A stretch of 64,000 bases of DNA from Caldilineaceae bacterium (GTDB lineage: Bacteria; Chloroflexota; Anaerolineae; Caldilineales; Caldilineaceae), in contig JAHBVF010000031.1 of NCBI GenBank assembly GCA_019637685.1, positions 16,187 to 80,186 on the forward strand, read 5' to 3'. This document shows positions 8,443 to 17,491 of this stretch, piece after piece. The notes beneath the pieces were generated by a model. That model had not been told where the DNA came from, made no database searches, and saw only the letters and a list, made by a program, of their open reading frames with translations. Numbering within the stretch: position 1 is the stretch's first letter; each line of letters begins with the position of its first letter. The translations under genes and the position numbers were made by a program.

Positions 8443-11388
8443 ATGCCTTTCCCAACCCGCCCGCGTTCTACGCAACCGAAAACGAATCACCCCTGGCCGA
8501 TCGCTGGCGTCGTCTTGTTGCTGCTTGCGTTGCTCATCCCTGCCCCGGCCCAGGCCCGTGCCTACCGTCTGCCTCTGGCCGATTACCCCCGGCCCGCCAA
8601 TGACAACGGGCGGGGCATCCACTGGTCACCGGCTTTGATGAGCCAGCCCGCCCCAGTGGTGGACCGCTATCTGGCCGAGGCCGAGGGGATGGACATCCGT
8701 TGGCTGAAGCTGATGCAGCCGGACCAGCCCGCGCTGGAACACAGCTATCTGCTTGGGCAGATGGCCCAGCGGGGAATGGAACCCATCCTGCGGGTGCAGA
8801 AAACCTACAACGATCCCTACGCCAACTTGGACAGTCTGGTGACAGCCGGGGTGGCCGCGGGTGTGTACTACTACGAACTCTATGCCAATCCCAATGTGGC
8901 CGGGCTGACCGGCGGTTGGCGCAGCGGCCAGGCCATTGATATCCCCGGCCTGGCCGAGCGCTGGATTGCCGCGGCCGCGGCCGTGCGCGCCGCGGGGGGA
9001 AACCCTGGCCTGCCTTCCCTTTCGCCCGCAGGGGCCATCGACGACGCCACTTTTCTCCGCCGCTTTTTGGCCGCGTTGAAGGAACAGAATCAACTGGGCA
9101 GCCTGGACAGCGCCTGGCTGCCTGTACAGAATTATATGGGCAATTTGCCTCTGGAAAGCCAGGACGGGTTCCGCCGCTATGAGCGCTATCACACGATTCT
9201 GCTGGAAGAGACAGGGCGTTCCCTGCCCATTCTCTCCACCGAAGGGGGCGCGCTGGCCGGTGAGGTGAGCACGGCTGCTGTGGCGGATCGAACAGTGCAG
9301 GCATATCAGTTTATGCAGAACGGCGCGCCCGACTATTTTTTTGTCTTTACCCCCTGGCTGCTGGTCAACGGGGCCGCGGGCGGCTATGGCAGCGCCTGGG
9401 AGCGGGACGCCTGGTTTCCGGCCCAGGGCGATCCCCAGCCGGTTGTGGCCGCGGTCCAGGCTTTGGCCCAGGGCAAACCGGCCCCATTGGGCACGCCGTC
9501 GGCGTCGCCCCTTTCCGCGCCGTTGAGCTACGCCCAGCAGCCTGCCGAGGCTCGTCCTCTGCCAGAGGAATCGGATGCTACCAGCGCTGCCCCAAGCAGC
9601 GCCCGCCCGTCGGGTGAATCGTCCCCCAGCCCGGCTGTCAGCGCCGACCCCGCGCCCCGGGTCCTTTCTCGCGGCGATGTGACGCTGAGCGAAGGTACGC
9701 TTACCCTGCCCACCTACGATTACGAATCCGCGCTCCTGCCCACGGCCAAGGACGATCCCATCTACCCTGCGCCCCGGCTGGATCACGACCGGGTGGGCGG
9801 TCCGACACCCAAAAGCTACCGCACGCTGCTGCTGGAGAACGATTTTCTGCGTCTGACAATTCTGCCCGAACTGGGCGGGCGCATCTACCGCTGGGAAGAC
9901 AAAATCACAGGCCGGGATATTCTCTATCACAACCCGGTGGTGAAACCGACCAAATGGGGTGCCCGGGGCTGGTGGCTGGCCGTGGGTGGAATGGAGTGGG
10001 GCGCGGGCCTGCCCGATCACGGCCTCTACGAATATCTGCCCTGGCAGGCGGAAACAGTGGCCGAGAGCCGCTCGGCCTCCGTTCGCCTGCGCCAGACAAT
10101 CCGGGGCAATGTGACAGTCTCTGTGGAGATCAGCCTGAGTGATGACGCCCGCTTCTTTGCTGTCACCACCGAATTGAGCAACCCTGGTCCCTTTTCCGCC
10201 AACACCCACTTCTGGTCCAACGCGATGCTGGCCCCGGCTGGCGATAACCGGGTAGACCCGGCGAGCCGTCTGGTCTGGCCTGCCGACCAGTTCACCGTCC
10301 ACGGCAGCGCGGGCAGCCGCAGCTTTTCTATGGGTTCCACTATTGATTGGCCCGCGGGCAATGGAGAAGATGCCAGCCTGCTGAGCAACTGGCCCACCCA
10401 CCTGAGCTTCTTTGCCGAGCCGGGCGCGGAACGGGGCGCGGTTGGCCTGGTGGATCCCAGCGGCGATCTGGCAGTGGTGCGCAGCTTTCCACCCCGCACA
10501 GCGCCGGGCGTGAAAACTTTCTACGGGTCGGGGCTGGATACGGGCCTGTGGACCGATGGAGATAGCGGCCACTACTTTGAACTGTGGGGCGGGCCGGGCA
10601 AGAACTTTGCCACACCCGTCTCCCTGGCCGCAAACGGCTCTCTGCGCTGGACCGAGCAGTGGTATACAGTCCCCGCTTTGGGCGAATTTGTGGCGGCCAA
10701 TGCCCACGCAGCCCTGGCTCTGCTGCCTACGGCGAGTGGTGTCGAGTTGCGTCTGGCCGGTGTGAGCAGCGCGGCCCTGGCCGCTGGGCTGCGGCTGACT
10801 GTGCGAGCCGACGATCAGCTTCTCTTCAATGGCCCGGTCAGTCTCTCGCTGGACGATCTGCAACGGATCGCCATCGACACCCCTCTGGCGGGCCGCCGCT
10901 GGATTGTGCAACTCTATGACCGCCAAAACCGGGTGCTGCTGGCCTATGACAGCCAGACCGAGGCCGTTGTGGCTGCTGTCAACACCGAAAAGCCGCCGGT
11001 CTGGGATAGCCGCCTGGACGATCTGAACATTGACATTACACCCGCCGCGGCCAAGGCAGGCCAGAGCTACTGGAAAGTGGTCAAGGCTGAATTTCAGAAC
11101 GATCAGGAGGGGGGCGGTCGCCACCACATCTTTATCGAAGTGCTGGATGAGGCGGGGAAACGCATTGTCGGTCAGCCGGTGGAGGTGCTGTGGAGCAACG
11201 GCAGCGCCACTGTCATCACCGAGGACAAGCCCCTGCCCGAATACGCGGCCAACTTCCCCATGTACGGCAATCTGGGCGGCTACTCCCTGCGTATGCCCGG
11301 CATCAGCGAAACGGTGACCGGAATGGGACTGCCGGGTGGGAAGCAGCACGTAGTGTATAACGTTGTATTTCAGCGGGTACGTAAATGA
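8443..11388 (+). CDS. Secreted protein with glycosidase-like N-terminus and DUF5107 domain
   Basis: The 981-residue protein begins with a basic segment and a hydrophobic signal stretch ending in PAPAQA-RA. Residues about 45-345 look like a TIM-barrel glycoside-hydrolase-type domain (alternating strands and helices, YYYELYANPN, LPILSTEGG), but no family could be fixed. A Pro/Ala/Ser linker (about 350-405) leads to a DUF5107-like beta-sandwich (LLENDFLRLTILPELGGRIYR, split as LLENDFLRLT then ILPELGGRIYRWED; GGMEWGAG), related to galactose-mutarotase folds. A final beta domain ends near 980. Carbohydrate binding or hydrolysis is inferred. Its stop overlaps a possible ATG of the next gene, suggesting a two-gene unit. 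Confidence 0.7.
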   Translation: MPFPTRPRSTQPKTNHPWPIAGVVLLLLALLIPAPAQARAYRLPLADYPRPANDNGRGIHWSPALMSQPAPVVDRYLAEAEGMDIRWLKLMQPDQPALEHSYLLGQMAQRGMEPILRVQKTYNDPYANLDSLVTAGVAAGVYYYELYANPNVAGLTGGWRSGQAIDIPGLAERWIAAAAAVRAAGGNPGLPSLSPAGAIDDATFLRRFLAALKEQNQLGSLDSAWLPVQNYMGNLPLESQDGFRRYERYHTILLEETGRSLPILSTEGGALAGEVSTAAVADRTVQAYQFMQNGAPDYFFVFTPWLLVNGAAGGYGSAWERDAWFPAQGDPQPVVAAVQALAQGKPAPLGTPSASPLSAPLSYAQQPAEARPLPEESDATSAAPSSARPSGESSPSPAVSADPAPRVLSRGDVTLSEGTLTLPTYDYESALLPTAKDDPIYPAPRLDHDRVGGPTPKSYRTLLLENDFLRLTILPELGGRIYRWEDKITGRDILYHNPVVKPTKWGARGWWLAVGGMEWGAGLPDHGLYEYLPWQAETVAESRSASVRLRQTIRGNVTVSVEISLSDDARFFAVTTELSNPGPFSANTHFWSNAMLAPAGDNRVDPASRLVWPADQFTVHGSAGSRSFSMGSTIDWPAGNGEDASLLSNWPTHLSFFAEPGAERGAVGLVDPSGDLAVVRSFPPRTAPGVKTFYGSGLDTGLWTDGDSGHYFELWGGPGKNFATPVSLAANGSLRWTEQWYTVPALGEFVAANAHAALALLPTASGVELRLAGVSSAALAAGLRLTVRADDQLLFNGPVSLSLDDLQRIAIDTPLAGRRWIVQLYDRQNRVLLAYDSQTEAVVAAVNTEKPPVWDSRLDDLNIDITPAAAKAGQSYWKVVKAEFQNDQEGGGRHHIFIEVLDEAGKRIVGQPVEVLWSNGSATVITEDKPLPEYAANFPMYGNLGGYSLRMPGISETVTGMGLPGGKQHVVYNVVFQRVRK

Positions 11389-11426
11389 AGACCGATTCTA
11401 GTTGTTTTTTCCGGGGGGAATTTCCC

Positions 11427-13742
11427 ATGCATCAAACGATCTCTGCTCTTTTTCTCATTGTGGCCCTTTGCGCCGGCTTGCTACCTATAACGTCTGCCCA
11501 AGCCGCGCCCGCGCCGCCCTTCGCTGTGGTCACAATTCCCCTGTTGAATGTACGGGCCGCGCCCAGCACCAACGCGCCGGTCGTCGGTCAGGTATCCGCG
11601 GAAGAGCGGGTGACTGTTTTGGGGCGCAACGGTGACGGCACGTGGCTGCGGGTGGAGGGAGCCAGCGGCATCAGCGGTTGGGTCTACTCGGAGATGACCC
11701 AACCCAGTGTGCCCATCACTGCTCTGGATGTTTACACATCTGCGCCGACAGCCGATCCGACAGCCGGTTCATCGGCGGCCAGCGAAACAACCGTCGCCAG
11801 TAGCACAAATGCCAATCAGTTGGCCTCCTATTCTGCCGAGCAAAATCAGAGCGCGGCCGCCGCGCCAGTGGCGGCCAATGGCTCTGCGCCCGCGGCCAAT
11901 GGCGACCCCAGCCCCATCGGGCCAACCAGCCCCATTCCCGCCGGGTCCGCCGCCGCGGCCACAGCCAGCACCACAAATGTACAGATGCAGCCGCTCTGCG
12001 TGCCCAATCGTCTGCGCACAGTCAGCCTGGGCGGGCAACCCCAGGCCTACGCGGCTCTGGATGATCGGATTTATGTAGCGCTTTCCAATGTGAACAGCCT
12101 GCTGGTGGTGGATGCGGGCATGGATATGATGCTGGGCAGCAGCCGCACCAGCGCCGAGCGCATCGGTTATGTGGCCGCGGGCACTGAATACCTCTACGTA
12201 ACCGACGCCGAAAAGCAGAAACTCTATGTGACCAGCCGCTATGGGGCTGTGCAGAGTGAAATCAAATTGAGCGCAGCGCCGGGTCCTCTGGCGGTGACGG
12301 AGGGGCGGGCCTTTGTGCTTCACCCCCAGATCGGCGCCGTAAGTGTGGTCGATCTGAACAGCAAAGAGACAATCGCCACCCTCAGCATCGGCGCTGATCC
12401 CCGCCAGATTGTGGTCATTTCAGGCCGGGCCTATATTGGCCACGCGGCTGGCTTTCTCAGTGTGGTGGATGGTTTTGGCCGCCGCCAGGAGCAGTTGCAC
12501 CTGCCCGTGAACGATGTGGTGGGGATGACTGCCAACCCTAAGAACGGGATGCTCTACGTCGCCAGTGGGTTGGATCAGAAGATTGTGGCCGTGGATGTCT
12601 CCACGTGGACACTGGCCACCACCTGGACACTGGACACAATGCCCAGCAGCCTGGTCTACAACGACATCACCGATCATCTCTTTGTACTGGACAGCACCAG
12701 CCAACTGCTCACAATTCTCAGCGGAACCGACGCCAGCCGGGTCAGCCAGGTGCAGGTGAGCAAACAGCCAGCCAGGGACAGCGGCAGTGGGCTGGTGCTG
12801 CTGCAAAGCAAACTCTATGTGATGCACCCGGCCAGCGACAATCTGGGCGTCTGGCTGGACCGCACCTGTGCCAATGAGATGGAGAACCGGATGAATATTC
12901 TGGCCTCTACCCACAGCCGCACGGACCTGGCCCCCCGCCGGGTGGAAGCCCGTATCGGTATTCTGTGGCCCCAGGGCGGGCTGAAACCCGAAGAGGCCGC
13001 CCTGGCCAATTTGACGGCTGCGCTGCTGCGGGAAGACGGTGCCAGCCCCGCCTGTGGCTGGGAGCCGGAGGTCACACTGTGGGCGGCTATTGGCGGAGAC
13101 CCGGCCCGGCAGGTGGCTGTGGGCCAGCGCCGAATGCAGACAGAAAGCGGTGTCACCTACCCGGTGTATGACTTCAATGATGTGGATGTGCGCATGACCC
13201 GGGATCGCAAATTGCCTATGCATTTTTCCGTGCAAGTAGACGGCGTGGAGACCGCGCAGAATGTGTGGACCCACGCGGCCAGCGGCCAATTTTTGCCCAC
13301 TGTGCGTCCTGAGCTGGATGGGCTGGTCAATCGTTATGACGGCGAGATGGACGCCCGCATGTGGGTGGAAGAGACATCCGACGGCCCTCAGGTTTTTGCT
13401 CTGCTCCTGCAGGCCAACACAATGCTGGGCATGGCTCCCTCCTCCACCGCGACACCGCCCCAATTGCGCTGGGCGCTGGACAACGGGATTACCGCACCGG
13501 AGCTGATTGTGGGCCGGGCAGAGACCCGCCAGGAAGAGGGATTTGTCTATACCGTCTGGCGTTTTCCCGGCCTGGACCCCAACGGTCTGTTGCAGGGCGC
13601 GGCCCAGGCGCGTTTCTGGGTAGAAATGCCCAATCGGGTGATTCATAGCAGTGTGCTGGCCTGGGGCCAAGAGATTCGCACCCTGGGCGCTCGGCTGCCT
13701 GTGCCAGTGGTCGGGTGTACGGATGCGGTGGCGAGCCGCTAG
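11427..13742 (+). CDS. Secreted SH3-domain and beta-propeller protein
   Basis: I chose ATG 11427, preceded by GGGGGGA and followed by a clear signal peptide ending TSAQA; the frame also opens at 11385 overlapping the previous stop. The product is 771 residues. A bacterial SH3 domain (about residues 35-95; LNVRAAPSTNAPVVGQV, W-containing end) is followed by a Ser/Ala/Pro linker. A YVTN/YncE-like beta-propeller comes next (about 185-490; repeated YVALSN, LYVTDAEKQKLYVTS, LYVASGLDQKIVAVD). An uncharacterised C-terminal domain runs from 490 to 771. The SH3 domain suggests cell-wall binding. It probably works with the adjacent DUF5107 protein; function otherwise unknown. Confidence 0.72.
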   Translation: MHQTISALFLIVALCAGLLPITSAQAAPAPPFAVVTIPLLNVRAAPSTNAPVVGQVSAEERVTVLGRNGDGTWLRVEGASGISGWVYSEMTQPSVPITALDVYTSAPTADPTAGSSAASETTVASSTNANQLASYSAEQNQSAAAAPVAANGSAPAANGDPSPIGPTSPIPAGSAAAATASTTNVQMQPLCVPNRLRTVSLGGQPQAYAALDDRIYVALSNVNSLLVVDAGMDMMLGSSRTSAERIGYVAAGTEYLYVTDAEKQKLYVTSRYGAVQSEIKLSAAPGPLAVTEGRAFVLHPQIGAVSVVDLNSKETIATLSIGADPRQIVVISGRAYIGHAAGFLSVVDGFGRRQEQLHLPVNDVVGMTANPKNGMLYVASGLDQKIVAVDVSTWTLATTWTLDTMPSSLVYNDITDHLFVLDSTSQLLTILSGTDASRVSQVQVSKQPARDSGSGLVLLQSKLYVMHPASDNLGVWLDRTCANEMENRMNILASTHSRTDLAPRRVEARIGILWPQGGLKPEEAALANLTAALLREDGASPACGWEPEVTLWAAIGGDPARQVAVGQRRMQTESGVTYPVYDFNDVDVRMTRDRKLPMHFSVQVDGVETAQNVWTHAASGQFLPTVRPELDGLVNRYDGEMDARMWVEETSDGPQVFALLLQANTMLGMAPSSTATPPQLRWALDNGITAPELIVGRAETRQEEGFVYTVWRFPGLDPNGLLQGAAQARFWVEMPNRVIHSSVLAWGQEIRTLGARLPVPVVGCTDAVASR

Positions 13743-13770
13743 GCTGGGGAGCGGGCGTGGAGAGTAGGAG

Positions 13771-13823
13771 AGTGAGGCGTGCAATCTGTGTTCGGATGTC
13801 GAACACAGATTGCACGCCTCACT
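13771..13823. terminator. 24-bp perfect hairpin
   Basis: The arms 13771-13794 and 13800-13823 are fully complementary around the 5-nt loop GATGT, 28 bases after the stop of the SH3/propeller gene. There is no T run on either side. The GTGAGGCGTG core also occurs in the hairpin at 46446-46488. Nothing else is recognised in 13824-14006 apart from a TATACT at about 13905, a possible -10 box. Confidence 0.65.
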
Positions 13824-14006
13824 TTGTGAAAGACTGCTGTGCAACAGGCAATGCGCGACACCTGTTTCTTCTCTTCGCGACTTGAGCGGGGTCGGCGTGT
13901 TCTTATACTGTAGACAGGAGATTCTCCGCAGTTCGACTGGTTTAGAAAAGCCGAGATTCTTCAGCCATAGAAATTTGATGTATCCACCCAGCGAAAGCAG
14001 AAACCA

Positions 14007-14978
14007 GTGAGCAACTCTCTCCACTTTGATGCGCTTGTCATTGACGGCCATTGCGATACCATTGGCGAACAGTTGAGCGGGAAACGCTGGCTGGGCGACC
14101 GCTCGGATGAGGGGCACATTGACCTGCCCCGCCTGCGGGAAGGGGGTGTGGATGTCCAATTCTTCGCCTGTTATGTGCCTGTGCCCTATCAGCGCCACGG
14201 CGCGGCCACCCACGCGCTGGCCCGGCTCGATCAATTGCATTTGCTGGCCGAGCATCTGCCCGATCAGTTAGTGATTGCCCGCACAACCGACGACATCCGC
14301 CAAGCCAAAGCCGAAGGAAAGATCGCCGCGATTGCCGGGCTGGAAGGAGCCGAAGCGCTGGACGGGGAAATCGGTCTGTTGCGCCAGTTTTATCGGCTGG
14401 GGGTGCGCAATCTGGGGCTGGCCTGGAACTTCCGCAATGCAGCCTGCGACGGCGTTTCTGAGCGGCGTTCTGGCGGTGGACTGACCGAATTTGGCGTGGC
14501 GGTTGTGCAGGAATGCAACCGTCTGGGGATTCTTATCGATGTGAGCCACCTGGCCCCAGCCGGGCTGGAAGATGTGCTGGCACTCTCCGAAGACCCGATT
14601 ATTGCCAGCCACAGCAACGCGTTTGCGCTCTGTGATCATCCCCGCAATCTGACAGACAGCCAATTGACTGAAATTGCAGCCAAAGGCGGGGTGATCGGCG
14701 TCACATTTGTCAACGCCTTTCTGCGCCGGGCGCAGCCGGAAACGGCCACAATCGCCCATGTGATAGATCATCTGGACTATATGCTCGCGCTGGTGGGAGA
14801 AGATCACGTCGCCATCGGCAGCGATTTTGATGGCTGTACGCCGCCCAGCGATTTGAACGACACCACTGCTTATCCCCGGATTACTGCTCTGTTGCAGGAG
14901 AGGGGCTATGCAGACGTGACTATTCGCAAGATTCTCGGCGAAAACTTTATGCGGGTTTTCGAGAGGGTCTGGAAGTAG
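14007..14978 (+). CDS. Membrane dipeptidase family protein (peptidase M19)
   Basis: A zinc-dependent dipeptidase of the renal dipeptidase family that hydrolyses dipeptides, often with D-amino acids. The 323-residue product starts at GTG. Metal-site motifs are visible: HxD (VIDGHCDT), a glutamate in the AGLEGAEAL segment, the histidine in DVSHL, SHSNAFALCDHPRN, and the closing IGSDFDG motif. Family length is 310-400. It is cytoplasmic, as no signal peptide is present. It is followed by a separate permease gene with its own promoter. Confidence 0.9.
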   Translation: MSNSLHFDALVIDGHCDTIGEQLSGKRWLGDRSDEGHIDLPRLREGGVDVQFFACYVPVPYQRHGAATHALARLDQLHLLAEHLPDQLVIARTTDDIRQAKAEGKIAAIAGLEGAEALDGEIGLLRQFYRLGVRNLGLAWNFRNAACDGVSERRSGGGLTEFGVAVVQECNRLGILIDVSHLAPAGLEDVLALSEDPIIASHSNAFALCDHPRNLTDSQLTEIAAKGGVIGVTFVNAFLRRAQPETATIAHVIDHLDYMLALVGEDHVAIGSDFDGCTPPSDLNDTTAYPRITALLQERGYADVTIRKILGENFMRVFERVWK

Positions 14979-14983
14979 CGCAG

Positions 14984-15012
14984 TTTCCATTCCTGCCTGA
15001 GAAATGTATAAT
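14984..15012 (+). promoter_or_regulatory. Sigma70-type promoter giving a probable leaderless mRNA
   Basis: A TTTCCA -35 box and a TATAAT -10 box (15007-15012) are 17 bp apart. The ATG at 15019 lies six bases after the -10 box, where transcription should begin, so the mRNA would start at or within a base of the start codon. Confidence 0.65.
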
Positions 15013-15018
15013 GTAGCT

Positions 15019-16416
15019 ATGAGCGATTCGAACTCAACAGTCGAATCGAATACCTCCCCACCTCTCGCGCCCTGCTCCGCTCCGAGCGTCGTGGAGATTC
15101 CTGCCCGCTGGCATCCGGCCAACAAGCGGATGGTCGTGATTGTCCTGCTGGTGGGTGCCGCTGTGATCTTCTGGATCAGCCGTCCTGTGCTGCCTTTGTT
15201 GATCATCGCGGGCATGGTTTCCTATCTCCTCAACCCGGTTATAGACACTTGTGAGCGTCTGCGTATCCCGCGCGGGCTGAGCACTGTTGTCCTCTATCTG
15301 GTACTCCTCGTTGCCATTATCCTCACACCGTTTCTGCTGATTCCAGTTTTGATCAAGCAACTGACCGAGCTGTTGATCGATGTGCCCACTGTCAGCTTCG
15401 ACTTCCTGCGTTTTCTGCAGGGGTGGGTCGCCACGCTGCCTATCAGTGTGGAAATATTGGGTTTCCAGTTTGACATTGCCGGGCCTGTCACCCAATTGCA
15501 GGCAACAGTCAGCGGGCAGGCGGCGGTGAGCATTTTCCCCAGCGCGGCCCAGATTTTGGACTATATCAACCGGCTGCTGGTGACCACAACAAATGTCGTT
15601 GGTAACACAGCACTGATCGGGATAAACGTCGTCGGTGGGCTATTCAGTGTGATGCTTTCCCTGCTTTTTCTCTTCTTTCTCAGTCTGTATATGACGAAAG
15701 ATGCCCCCCGCATCCGGGCCTATGTGGAAGGACTTTTTCCCCTTTCCTATCAGTCAGAAGCCACACTGGTGCTGGCGGAGTTGGGCCATATCTGGCAATC
15801 CTTTTTTCGGGGCCAGATCATTCTTTCCCTTACGATTGGCGTCGTGACGTATGTGGTGCTAAGCTTTCTCAATATGCCCGGCGCGCTGATTCTGGCGATT
15901 CTGGCTGGGTCTATGGAAGTTGTACCGAATATCGGTCCGGTGCTGGCCAGCATCCCGGCGATTATTGTGGCGCTGATTCAGGGCAGCGACACCCTGGCCA
16001 TCAGCAACTTCAACTTTGCCCTGCTGACGATGGGCATCTACTTTGTGATCCAGCAATTGGAAAACCAATTACTGGTCCCGCGTATCATCGGCACCAGTGT
16101 CAATCTGCATCCCATTATTGTGCTGTGTGGGGTTGTGGTGGGGGCCAGTATTGGGGGCATTCTGGGTGCGCTGCTGGCCGCGCCAGCCATTGCCAGCCTG
16201 CGGGTCATTGTGCGCTATCTCTACGCCAAGCTGTTGGATCAGCAGCCTACTTTTCCGCTGGTCGATGCGGTGCAGCGTCGCAAGCGATTTTCGTTTTATC
16301 GGCGAGTTATTCGTCCCCGCGCCGCGCCCCCTGCGGAAACCGATGAGGAAGATGCCGATCCGTCTGAAGCCTCGGCCCATGCCAAAGGGGAACTGGGGCC
16401 AACAACCGCCGGGTAA
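15019..16416 (+). CDS. AI-2E/PerM family transporter
   Basis: A polytopic membrane protein of the AI-2E exporter/PerM family; members export small molecules or exchange ions, and the substrate cannot be told from sequence. I chose ATG 15019 because the earlier in-frame ATG at 15004 lies on the -10 box. The product is about 465 residues, with an N-terminal pair of helices, a long periplasmic-type region, and a C-terminal helix group with the family motifs LILAILAGSMEVVPNIGP and LHPIIVLCGVVVGASIGG. The C-terminus is a charged, Pro/Ala-rich tail. The gene converges on tsaD with about 13 bases between stops. Confidence 0.88.
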   Translation: MSDSNSTVESNTSPPLAPCSAPSVVEIPARWHPANKRMVVIVLLVGAAVIFWISRPVLPLLIIAGMVSYLLNPVIDTCERLRIPRGLSTVVLYLVLLVAIILTPFLLIPVLIKQLTELLIDVPTVSFDFLRFLQGWVATLPISVEILGFQFDIAGPVTQLQATVSGQAAVSIFPSAAQILDYINRLLVTTTNVVGNTALIGINVVGGLFSVMLSLLFLFFLSLYMTKDAPRIRAYVEGLFPLSYQSEATLVLAELGHIWQSFFRGQIILSLTIGVVTYVVLSFLNMPGALILAILAGSMEVVPNIGPVLASIPAIIVALIQGSDTLAISNFNFALLTMGIYFVIQQLENQLLVPRIIGTSVNLHPIIVLCGVVVGASIGGILGALLAAPAIASLRVIVRYLYAKLLDQQPTFPLVDAVQRRKRFSFYRRVIRPRAAPPAETDEEDADPSEASAHAKGELGPTTAG

Positions 16417-16429
16417 AAAAGCACGGAAA

Positions 16430-17488
16430 TCAGTGCGTCGGGAGCGGTAGACTGGCGTGTACATCCACCCCTAAATTGCGAAAAGCAGCCAGGCCGACGC
16501 CCTGCTGGCGGAAGAAAGCCGCGGCCCCGATCATCGCCGCATTGTCCGTGCAGAGGGGAAAGGCGGGGATGTGCAGGGGGATGCCCAATTCGGCGCAACG
16601 CACCTGGGCGGCCACGCGCAGGGCACGGTTGGCGCTCACCCCACCACAGATGCAGACCTGGCGCGCGTTGTATTCCTGGCTGGCGTCGGCTGTCTTTTCC
16701 ACCAATACCTCCACTGCCGCCGCTTGAAACTCCGCGGCAATCTCTGCCGCCGTCGTCGGCTCTCGCGGGTCGATCCCCTCTTTTTCCAACTGGCGGGTCA
16801 GGTTCAGCACAGCCGTTTTCAGGCCGGAATAGCTGAAATTGAAGCGATGCTCTCCTCGTTGCATCAGCGGGCGGGGTAATGAGAAGCGACCGGTTGTCAC
16901 GCCTGCGCTGGCCTTCTGGATGGCCGGTCCGCCTGGATAGCCCAATTCCAGCAGGCGGGCCACTTTGTCGAAAGCTTCCCCCGCGGCGTCGTCCAGTGTG
17001 CGCCCCAGCAGGCGATACTCGCCATGCCCGGTCATCAGCACCAATTGCGTGTGTCCGCCGGAGACGATCAACACCAGCACAGGGAATTCGTCCACCGCGC
17101 CCGGATTGTCTGCCGTATCCACCCAATTGCTGTAGATGTGGCCTTCCAAATGGTTGACGGGGATCAGCGGGCGTCCACTGGCGAAGGCCAATCCCTTGGC
17201 CGCGTTGACGCCCACCAGCAGGCTGCCCGCCAGCCCCGGTCCGTGGGTCACAGCGATTGCGCCCAGATCAGCCACCCGGTCAACGCCTGCTTCGGCCAGG
17301 GCGTCCCCAACCACTGTTTGGATGGCGAGGACGTGCTGGCGGCTGGCAACCTCTGGAAAGACACCACCAAAACGGCGGTGCATGGCAATCTGGCTGGCAA
17401 CCCGATTGCTCAATATCCGGCGCCCGTCCTGAACTACAGCGGCCGCGGTTTCATCACAACTGGTCTCGATGGCGAGAATGCGGGTCAT
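16430..17488 (-). CDS. tsaD: tRNA N6-adenosine threonylcarbamoyltransferase TsaD
   Basis: TsaD transfers the threonylcarbamoyl group to A37 of ANN-decoding tRNAs (t6A). The 352-residue product begins MTRILAIETSCDETA, the family signature. It has the metal-binding HxxxH motif (NHLEGHIYS), the LIVSGGHTQL phosphate loop and the late VCICGGVSANRALR motif. It lies three bases downstream of the C25 peptidase stop on the same strand, so it is probably read from the same transcript. The functional link between the two is not obvious. Confidence 0.97.
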   Translation of the reverse strand: MTRILAIETSCDETAAAVVQDGRRILSNRVASQIAMHRRFGGVFPEVASRQHVLAIQTVVGDALAEAGVDRVADLGAIAVTHGPGLAGSLLVGVNAAKGLAFASGRPLIPVNHLEGHIYSNWVDTADNPGAVDEFPVLVLIVSGGHTQLVLMTGHGEYRLLGRTLDDAAGEAFDKVARLLELGYPGGPAIQKASAGVTTGRFSLPRPLMQRGEHRFNFSYSGLKTAVLNLTRQLEKEGIDPREPTTAAEIAAEFQAAAVEVLVEKTADASQEYNARQVCICGGVSANRALRVAAQVRCAELGIPLHIPAFPLCTDNAAMIGAAAFFRQQGVGLAAFRNLGVDVHASLPLPTH

Positions 17489-17491
17489 AGA

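Noticed and set aside
8626..11349. A 907-codon open frame antisense to the DUF5107 gene
   Set aside because: Such long antisense frames are common opposite GC-rich genes; it has no recognisable domain, while the plus-strand frame has a signal peptide and a known domain.
11385..11426. Start of the SH3/propeller gene at the ATG overlapping the DUF5107 stop
   Set aside because: It would place a hydrophilic extension before the signal peptide; ATG 11427 has a better ribosome-binding site.
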